Shown in pieces: positions 58,241 to 64,000 of a DNA stretch of 64,000 bases (position 1 is the first letter of the stretch; each line of letters starts with the position of its first letter). The translations under genes and the position numbers were made by a program. This DNA comes from Thiomargarita sp. (lineage in GTDB: Bacteria > Pseudomonadota > Gammaproteobacteria > Beggiatoales > Beggiatoaceae). The notes under the pieces were generated by a model that worked only from the letters and a program-made list of their open reading frames with translations, did not search any database and was not told where the DNA came from. Where the stretch lies: positions 124,001-188,000 of the forward strand of contig DYNP01000003.1 of the NCBI GenBank assembly GCA_020721005.1, in the 5' to 3' direction.

Positions 58241-58567
58241 TAGAGCTCTTGCAAAACTAAATGATGCGGTAAAGATGAGATACGAACAAGTAAAATTGCT
58301 AAAAGTCTAATGGTAAAGTGGGCAACCGCTTTATCGTTACCCATTCAATTCCAGCCATGCTATTCTAGAGAGGGAAATCCCCTTTGGAGTAGAGGTTTAA
58401 CCGGAGTGGAGGCTTTGGCCGGTCGGCGGTAGGCATCTTGCAATTTGAGTGTGGGGGGTGATGCCTACGGCTGACCGGCTAAAACCTCCACTTCAACGTA
58501 CCTTAACTGAATGGTAGAGTGGGCGATTTTCATCTTTTATTTATCCCATACTTTTGCAAGAAGTCTA
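58241..58567. mobile_element. 327-bp MITE-like element, copy B (inverted relative to copy A)
   Basis: Begins TAGAGCTCTTGCAAAAC and ends CTTTTGCAAGAAGTCTA. Its left end is the reverse complement of the right end of copy A, and the shared parts continue inward (GATGCGGTAAAGATGAG matches GATGCGATAAAGATGAG). A central palindrome carries GGAGTGGAGGCTTTGGCCGG. About 75 extra bases are present near 58300-58375. No coding capacity. The whole gap between the pseudo-receiver gene and perM otherwise shows no gene. Confidence 0.8.
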
Positions 58568-58637
58568 TTATTTTTGGTGGACCAAGTGGAGGGGTGGAAG
58601 GTTTTATAGATCGTTGGTTTTGAGTTTGCTTGAAAAT

Positions 58638-59714
58638 TTAGGATGGGAAAGGAGTTAATTCTTCAAATTCTTTGCGAGGCCAGGCCGCCAATAATACTTT
58701 GATCAAGGTGGCTAAGGGAATGGCGAAAAATACTCCCCATACGCCCCAGATTCCGCCAAAGACTAGGACCGAAGCGATGATCGCTACTGGATGAAGATTG
58801 ACCGTTTCTGAGAATAAGATAGGGACCAGCACGTTACCGTCAAGTACTTGAATTAACAGGTAAAAACTGACTACCCAAATTAATTCGGAGCCAAATCCCC
58901 ATTGAAAATAAGAGACCAATACTACTGGAAATGTGACTGCAACTGCTCCAACATAGGGAACGATGACGGAAAGTCCTACAAAAACTGCCAATAGGGAGGC
59001 ATAATTTAAGTTCCAGAATGCAAAGGGAAAATAGGTGAAGGTGCCCACGAGGAAAACTTCATATACTTTTCCACGGATATAATTGCCCAGTTGCACGTCC
59101 ATTTTTAACCACACTTCTTTGACTAGTCCGTGATCTTCGGGTAAAAATTTGCTAAACCATTCTAAAATTTGTTCTTTGTCCTTGAGGAAAAAGAAGACTA
59201 ATAGGGGGACAAGGATCAGGTAAACTAAATAGGTAATTACCATGGGAATGGAGGTAACTGAGTAAAAAATGATATTGGGACCGACTGTCCTGACTCCAGT
59301 TCGAATGGAGTCAATCCAGCTTTGTACTTGATCAGTGGTAATAAAGGCTGGGTATTTTTCTGGTAAATGGTTGAGAATTTCGTGACCTTTGACGACCATG
59401 TTGGGAAGTTCACCAATCAATTGGGCTAATTGGTTGGAGACCAAGGGTAACAGGATGATCAGGGTAAAGCCCAGTAGAGTGATAAAGGTTGAATAGGTTG
59501 CAAAGCGGGCGAGAAATAGGGGCACATGCCAACTTTGTAAATTTTTAATGAGACCATCTAATAGGTAGGCGATGACGATGCTGACCAGGATTGGCATTAA
59601 CATGGCGCTCATCGTGATGATAATCGTAAATCCGGTGATGAGCAAAATGGCCAAGAGCACGGCTTGGGGGTCTGAGAAATAACGATGAAACCACGCTTTG
59701 ATCACATTTATCAT
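58638..59714 (-). CDS. AI-2E/PerM-family transporter
   Basis: 358 residues with about seven membrane helices, family block IVPYVGAVAVTFPVVLVSY and ending VWGVFFAIPLATLIKVLL. PerM proteins export small molecules or ions; the AI-2 assignment is not general. It starts 3 bases after the 114-residue unknown protein. Confidence 0.9.
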   Translation of the reverse strand: MINVIKAWFHRYFSDPQAVLLAILLITGFTIIITMSAMLMPILVSIVIAYLLDGLIKNLQSWHVPLFLARFATYSTFITLLGFTLIILLPLVSNQLAQLIGELPNMVVKGHEILNHLPEKYPAFITTDQVQSWIDSIRTGVRTVGPNIIFYSVTSIPMVITYLVYLILVPLLVFFFLKDKEQILEWFSKFLPEDHGLVKEVWLKMDVQLGNYIRGKVYEVFLVGTFTYFPFAFWNLNYASLLAVFVGLSVIVPYVGAVAVTFPVVLVSYFQWGFGSELIWVVSFYLLIQVLDGNVLVPILFSETVNLHPVAIIASVLVFGGIWGVWGVFFAIPLATLIKVLLAAWPRKEFEELTPFPS

Positions 59715-59717
59715 AAG

Positions 59718-60062
59718 TTAAGATTTCCTTTGCATAAAGTCTTCATAGTGGCGCAAAAACACGGCTTCCAATTTATCGATGATCTGTTTCTTATCTTGTC
59801 CTTGTAGTAAATGTTCAGTCATCAAACTGGATACTTCATTAAACAGTTCTGTTTTTTCTAGCATGGGATAACTTTTTGAAAGTCGTTTGATGGCGGCAAT
59901 AACCGATTCTTCAGGGGGGCGTGGCAGAATACAGGCTATTGGCACTACAGTTGGTGTTGAGATTTGTCGAGTTTGTAAAAATTCTGCGAAGGCTAAAACG
60001 GCATGTTGATCAGCAGAAGAGAGTTGTTTGAAAATAGCGTGTAATTGTTTTTCAATGGTCAT
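59718..60062 (-). CDS. Small unknown protein in the LysR-PerM operon
   Basis: 114 residues, soluble, mostly helical. The N-terminal SSADQHAVLAFAEFLQTR resembles the DUF2281-type helix-turn-helix-like motif (LPEEKQREVLDFIEFL pattern), the rest not recognised. Overlaps the LysR gene by 4 bases (ATGA) and lies 3 bases from perM, so the three are an operon. Confidence 0.75.
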   Translation of the reverse strand: MTIEKQLHAIFKQLSSADQHAVLAFAEFLQTRQISTPTVVPIACILPRPPEESVIAAIKRLSKSYPMLEKTELFNEVSSLMTEHLLQGQDKKQIIDKLEAVFLRHYEDFMQRKS

Positions 60063-60973
60063 TGGGAATAATCATGAGCGTGAATGCAACAATAACTGTG
60101 CGCAAATTTCATCAATTCTTCCATAGCTCGCAAACGAAATTTTTGTTTTTGGCGCACGAAGGAAAAAGGTCGTTCCAAGGGAGGGTCTAAATTCACCTCT
60201 CTTAAAGTGCCTAACTGTAATTCTTTTTGAATGGCTGCCCGGGATAAAATGGAAATTCCCATTCCTGAAGTTACAGCGCCTTTAATGGCTTCGGAACTGC
60301 CCAATTCCATGATAATATTCAGATCATAATTTGAGAAGCCTGCATGGTTGAAATAATCCATGATCACTTCCCGAGTCCCAGATCCTTCTTCTCTGGAGAT
60401 ATAGGGACAAGTTATCAAATCCTTGGCAGAAACGGTGGGTCGTAAAGCCAAAGGGTGATTGGTGGGAACAATTGCCACCAATTGATCCATGCGACACAAT
60501 TCCACAAACAGACTTTTATTGGTCACTGGTGCTTCCACCACCCCCAAATCAATGGCATTATTTTCTACCATGGACACAATTTCATCGGTATTGGAAACTT
60601 TTAAGCGGATTTTCACTTCCGGATATTGATTTTTGAAGTCCCCTAATAAAGCGGGCAGCATATATTCTGCTATGGTAGTACTTGCCCCCAATAATAATAC
60701 CCCATTAATGTCACCCGTCATTTCTTTAACTGTATTTTCCATCAGCGTATATTGCTCAAAGATTTTTTCTGCGTAATGGAAAACTTGCTCACCCACTTCA
60801 GTTAAACTGATACGATTGTGAGTACGATCAAATAAACGAGTATTAAAATACTCCTCAAGTTGACGAACTTGAAAAGTCACTGCCGGCTGGGTCATGTGGA
60901 GGGCTTCCGCAGCCTTAGTAAAGCTGAGTAAACGCGCAACAGTATGAAAAACTTGCAAACGACGGTCAGCCAT
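60059..60973 (-). CDS. LysR-family transcription regulator
   Basis: 304 residues: HTH at 3-60 (LQVFHTVARLLSFTKAAEAL, AVTFQVRQLEEYFNTRLF), substrate-binding domain with the family blocks (VVEAPVTNKSLFVELCRMDQ, ISREEGSGTREVIM, GMGISILSRAAIQKEL). It resembles the CysB/CbbR-like group; the ligand is unknown. First gene of an operon with a small protein and a PerM transporter, which it may regulate. Confidence 0.92.
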   Translation of the reverse strand: MADRRLQVFHTVARLLSFTKAAEALHMTQPAVTFQVRQLEEYFNTRLFDRTHNRISLTEVGEQVFHYAEKIFEQYTLMENTVKEMTGDINGVLLLGASTTIAEYMLPALLGDFKNQYPEVKIRLKVSNTDEIVSMVENNAIDLGVVEAPVTNKSLFVELCRMDQLVAIVPTNHPLALRPTVSAKDLITCPYISREEGSGTREVIMDYFNHAGFSNYDLNIIMELGSSEAIKGAVTSGMGISILSRAAIQKELQLGTLREVNLDPPLERPFSFVRQKQKFRLRAMEELMKFAHSYCCIHAHDYSQ

Positions 60974-61031
60974 GTTTAGTTCACCTTAAGTTGACAGCAA
61001 GGGCGCGGAATCCGCACCCTTTTTCCTTTGT

Positions 61032-61478
61032 TTATCCGGCTAATTGTCGTGCTCTATTCAAAGCCGCCTTAGCACATTCATTATCTCCCATACCCTCGCA
61101 AGCCCAAGAAATCAACATCCAGTTACGTACCTGCAACCAATTGTCATTCACTGCCAGGGCATTGGATTTAGCCGCCAAACTGGCTGCCCGTTTCCAATCC
61201 TCCTGTTTTAAACGCACTCCCGCCAAATTATGCCATAAAATGGGGTTGCGAGGATCAATACGTAAAGCTCGTTCCAATTTTGCTGCTGCCTGTTCAAACT
61301 CATTTCTCTCAAAATGAGTTTTAGCCTCAACCAACAAGGCATTCACTGCATTAGAGGTATTCACCCGAAGATAATGGACCGCAGGATTCACCTGAGCGGT
61401 CACTTGCATTAAAGGCAGTGTTAAAAATAATAGCCCTATTATAACCATTATTGTCGGTTTAAGGTTAAATAATTTCAT
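61032..61478 (-). CDS. Exported TPR protein
   Basis: 148 residues with a signal peptide (MKLFNLKPTIMVIIGLLFL to about 29) and two to three tetratricopeptide repeats (AKTHFERNEFEQAAAKLERA, PRNPILWHNLAGVRLKQEDW). AAGGAG precedes the start by 7 bases. Periplasmic scaffold role inferred. Confidence 0.87.
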   Translation of the reverse strand: MKLFNLKPTIMVIIGLLFLTLPLMQVTAQVNPAVHYLRVNTSNAVNALLVEAKTHFERNEFEQAAAKLERALRIDPRNPILWHNLAGVRLKQEDWKRAASLAAKSNALAVNDNWLQVRNWMLISWACEGMGDNECAKAALNRARQLAG

Positions 61479-61780
61479 TGCTTATCTCCTTAATTGCCAA
61501 ATGTTTATCAAATCTAGTATAAACCAAAATAAGGAGAGTCTAAAGCCACCCCCGGACTTAAATTTAAATTCAATGATTTCCTTGCAAAAATCACGTTTTA
61601 ACTTCGGCAAAGCTAAGGAGTTGCTCCCCAATTACCCTATAAAAAGCACCTTTTCCCTTTCATAGCAAATCTAAGTGAATCTAACTCATAAATGGGTTAA
61701 TTAAGAGATATTTTGGCAGATGCAGGATAGATTGACGATAGGCCCCCTATCATCACAACAACAAAAAGTGAAAAACTCTT

Positions 61781-61813
61781 TATAGGATGGGCTGATCAAC
61801 GGGAAACCCATCA
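61781..61813 (+). repeat. GATGGGCT-family repeat
   Basis: TATAGGATGGGCTGATC...GGGAAACCCATCA, in the 382-base gap between the TPR gene and the hybrid kinase. A GATAGG/CCTATC hairpin lies nearby at 61737-61751. No gene in the gap. Confidence 0.7.
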
Positions 61814-61860
61814 ATATTAAGTGAGATTTTATCGCATTGAAAAATTGTTTTAGGAACAAC

Positions 61861-64000
61861 TCATTTTTCAGCAGCCTCCTCAATCAAGTCATAAATCTTC
61901 TTCTCCTCAAATTCCTTAGCCAATTCACAGATCTGCTCTGCGAATGCCTGTAAATGAACCTCTTCCCGAACCCAAATCTGTAAAGTGTCCACAATACCTT
62001 TCAAATCTCCCATCATTGCCAAATCCAACAAAATCTCACTCTGTTCCGCCGACAACTTCACCTTACTTGCTGATTTCCCAACCGACTCAACTGACGCTAT
62101 AATTTCCGACTCCAACACTGGCAATTCCTTAACTGGATTGATCTTATCTCGAATCCAAATCAGTCCCAGCAAGATACCCATTTTTTCCAACAACAACTCA
62201 GCCCGAATGGGTTTTCCGATAAAATCATTACAACCAGCTTCTCGAGTCTCCTGTTGCTGAATATCCAAAATACTGGCCGAAGTGGCCAAAATCGGCACCT
62301 CTTTTAAGGCCACATCCTTTCGGACTTGGCGCGCTAACTCAAACCCATCCATCACCGGCATCACCAAATCTGTAATAATCAAATGCGGGGACCAATTTTT
62401 AGCCATTGCCAAAGCCTCTCCCCCTTGAGTTGCTTCCAACACCTGAAATCCCAAATTGCCCAATAAATTCAACAAGAAAGAACGATTCTCCTCGCGGTCA
62501 TCCACCACTAAAATATTACGTGCCCCCCCCTCAAACCCAATGATTGGCGCCTCAATCACCGGCTGCTCAAAATACAATAATTCTGGCACCTCAAACACTT
62601 GTAAATCAAACCAAAAACGACTGCCATGTCCAAACTTACTTTCAACCTGAATGTTTCCCCCCATCTTCTCCACAATCCGTTGACTGATTGTCAATCCCAA
62701 ACCAGTGCCTTCGGCCTTATAATTGTTAATTTCTCCCTGTTGAAATGGACAAAACAACTTATCCAACTTATCTTCAGCAATACCTATGCCGCTATCTTCA
62801 ATTAGGAAGCGCAAGGTTACTGTCTGATCGATGTAGGACAATACCATGATTTTAAAATAAATTCCACCTTGAACAGTAAATTTCACTGCATTCCCCAACA
62901 AATTGGCCAATACCTGACGCAATCTCACCTCATCTCCTCGAATACAACTTGGCAAGGCAGAGGGGGCTTCAAATACCAAAGCAATGCCCTTTTGCTCAGC
63001 TCGCATTTTAAACAAAGCCACCAAAGTTTGCAAAAACCGCCCAAAATGAAAATCACTATTGGCAATTTCAATTTTTCCCGCCTCAATTTTTGACAAATCC
63101 AAAATATCATTGATTAAGGTCAACAGATATTCCCCACTGCGAGCAATCACATCAATGCCCCCTTGTTGTTTGGCAGTCAACTGTTTGTCACGCTTGAAAA
63201 TTTGTGCATAACCTAAAATTCCATTGAGAGGTGTGCGCAATTCATGGCTCATATTTGCCAAAAATACACTTTTGGCCTGATTGGCTGCCACAGCAACCAG
63301 CTGAGCCTGCTCAGCCTGTTCCTTAGCCGTGCGTAAAGCTTCTTCTGCCTCTTTGCGTTGCGTAATATCTTGAAAAACCACCACCGCTCCCACAATTTCC
63401 CCCTGTTCGCGGATAGTATTAACTCGACATTCCACTGGGAATGCTTGCCCATTCTGTCGATAAAAGACCTCTTGCTCACTGTGATAATGATCGCTGATTT
63501 GAGCAAAGGCACACAATGGGAAATGACGATCGATTACTTTTTGTTGAGGGTAAACAATCTCATCAAAGGGTTGACCGATCAATTTATCGGGAGGCTCAAT
63601 TCCCAGCATTTTGGCAGCAGCAGGATTCACAAAACTGGCCATGCCCAATTCATCTAAACCGCAAATGCCATCCCCGGCAGCGGCTAAAATCAACTGCATC
63701 TGCTCATGACTTTTTTGCAATTGTCGCGTACGTTGGTTAATTTCTTTTTCCAAGGGAATCAGAGCCAAACGGGTCAAAGTTACCCATAAAATAACTCCCA
63801 ACAACACGATGATCACCACAAACAACATTGCCAATTGCCATCCCAATTGCATCACCACGATGTGAATGGCGGTTAAATCCCGAGTCATTTCCAATTTTAA
63901 AAAATTATCGGGGGGAAAATGGACGAGATAATTTAAAGTCAGCACTTTAACAGCCGTTGGGGCTGCCTGCTGATAATTCAGCAAAGCAAAGCCATTTTTA
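61861..64000 (-). CDS. Hybrid sensor histidine kinase, N-terminus cut by window edge
   Basis: The frame stays open to the edge of the window; a TTG at 63984 is not the likely start. Visible parts in order: end of a sensor region, membrane helix (LAMLFVVIIVLLGVILWVTL), coiled coil and PAS domain (LAAAGDGICGLDELG), HisKA H-box FLANMSHELRTPLNGI, HATPase (LLGNAVKFT, GTGLGLTISQRIV). A receiver follows with NILVVDDREENR and phospho-acceptor Asp in LIITDLVMPVMDGFE. A C-terminal helical segment (SAEQSEILLDLAMMGDLKGI) common after such receivers closes it. An Hpt protein elsewhere would be needed. Confidence 0.93.
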   Translation of the reverse strand, partial: KNGFALLNYQQAAPTAVKVLTLNYLVHFPPDNFLKLEMTRDLTAIHIVVMQLGWQLAMLFVVIIVLLGVILWVTLTRLALIPLEKEINQRTRQLQKSHEQMQLILAAAGDGICGLDELGMASFVNPAAAKMLGIEPPDKLIGQPFDEIVYPQQKVIDRHFPLCAFAQISDHYHSEQEVFYRQNGQAFPVECRVNTIREQGEIVGAVVVFQDITQRKEAEEALRTAKEQAEQAQLVAVAANQAKSVFLANMSHELRTPLNGILGYAQIFKRDKQLTAKQQGGIDVIARSGEYLLTLINDILDLSKIEAGKIEIANSDFHFGRFLQTLVALFKMRAEQKGIALVFEAPSALPSCIRGDEVRLRQVLANLLGNAVKFTVQGGIYFKIMVLSYIDQTVTLRFLIEDSGIGIAEDKLDKLFCPFQQGEINNYKAEGTGLGLTISQRIVEKMGGNIQVESKFGHGSRFWFDLQVFEVPELLYFEQPVIEAPIIGFEGGARNILVVDDREENRSFLLNLLGNLGFQVLEATQGGEALAMAKNWSPHLIITDLVMPVMDGFELARQVRKDVALKEVPILATSASILDIQQQETREAGCNDFIGKPIRAELLLEKMGILLGLIWIRDKINPVKELPVLESEIIASVESVGKSASKVKLSAEQSEILLDLAMMGDLKGIVDTLQIWVREEVHLQAFAEQICELAKEFEEKKIYDLIEEAAEK

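Overview
The window reads as chromosomal DNA of a gammaproteobacterium of moderate GC content. The main grounds are gene order: tig-clpP-clpX-lon-hupB-ppiD, nadK-recN, hrcA-grpE-dnaK-dnaJ-dapB and rsmH-ftsL-ftsI. The many small dispersed palindromes, several TTG/GTG starts, and stand-alone signalling proteins (CZB, hybrid kinases, a small GTPase) suggest a filamentous or large sulfur oxidiser of the Thiotrichales/Beggiatoaceae type. That placement is inference; no rRNA is present to confirm it.

Layout. 1-1081: msrP with the edge-truncated start of msrQ (repair of oxidised methionine in the periplasm). 1514-4582: two adjacent genes for secreted modular proteins built from beta/gamma-crystallin and ricin-B lectin domains. 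4809-7349: nadK-recN. 7618-13756: the heat-shock block hrcA, grpE, dnaK, dnaJ, then dapB, with a good RpoH-type promoter inside the end of hrcA. 13864-17756: an orphan molybdenum hydroxylase large subunit and a MaoC-Pta fusion. 18090-22887: an esterase, several small unknown proteins, a degenerate J-domain/PH membrane protein and two DUF membrane proteins. 22955-32767: ppiD, two tRNAs, hupB, lon, clpX, clpP and tig, the proteostasis cluster, with a decayed small gene between clpP and clpX. 32798-36846: two tRNAs, a 2[4Fe-4S] ferredoxin, coaD, tgt and tilS. 36933-43490: a diguanylate cyclase, a receiver-kinase, a site-2 protease, yciO, trmB, an unknown gene and thiG. 44103-48970: a CorC-like protein and an SGNH-MBOAT-SGNH cassette for O-acetylation of an envelope polymer. 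48997-52543: a three-gene dcw remnant (rsmH-ftsL-ftsI) followed by a duplicated ftsI 3' end. 52997-58206: a nitrilase-family amidase, a coiled-coil/FGE membrane protein, a CZB protein, and a pseudo-receiver/small-GTPase pair. 58638-64000: a LysR-small protein-PerM operon, a TPR protein and an edge-truncated hybrid kinase.

The intergenic space is dominated by palindromic repeats in at least four families: a GATGGGCT hairpin family (about seven copies), a 224-327 bp element with AATAGACCTCTTG-type ends (two copies, opposite orientation, plus derivatives), a 36-bp perfect inverted repeat, and a 268-bp element with about 47-bp inverted ends beside ftsI. I see no CRISPR array, prophage, transposase gene or rRNA operon.

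The strongest candidates for something undescribed are the crystallin/ricin-B secreted pair (1514-4582), the pseudo-receiver/GTPase module with a nearby zinc-sensor protein (55954-58206), and the duplicated ftsI end with its inserted element (48997-49579).
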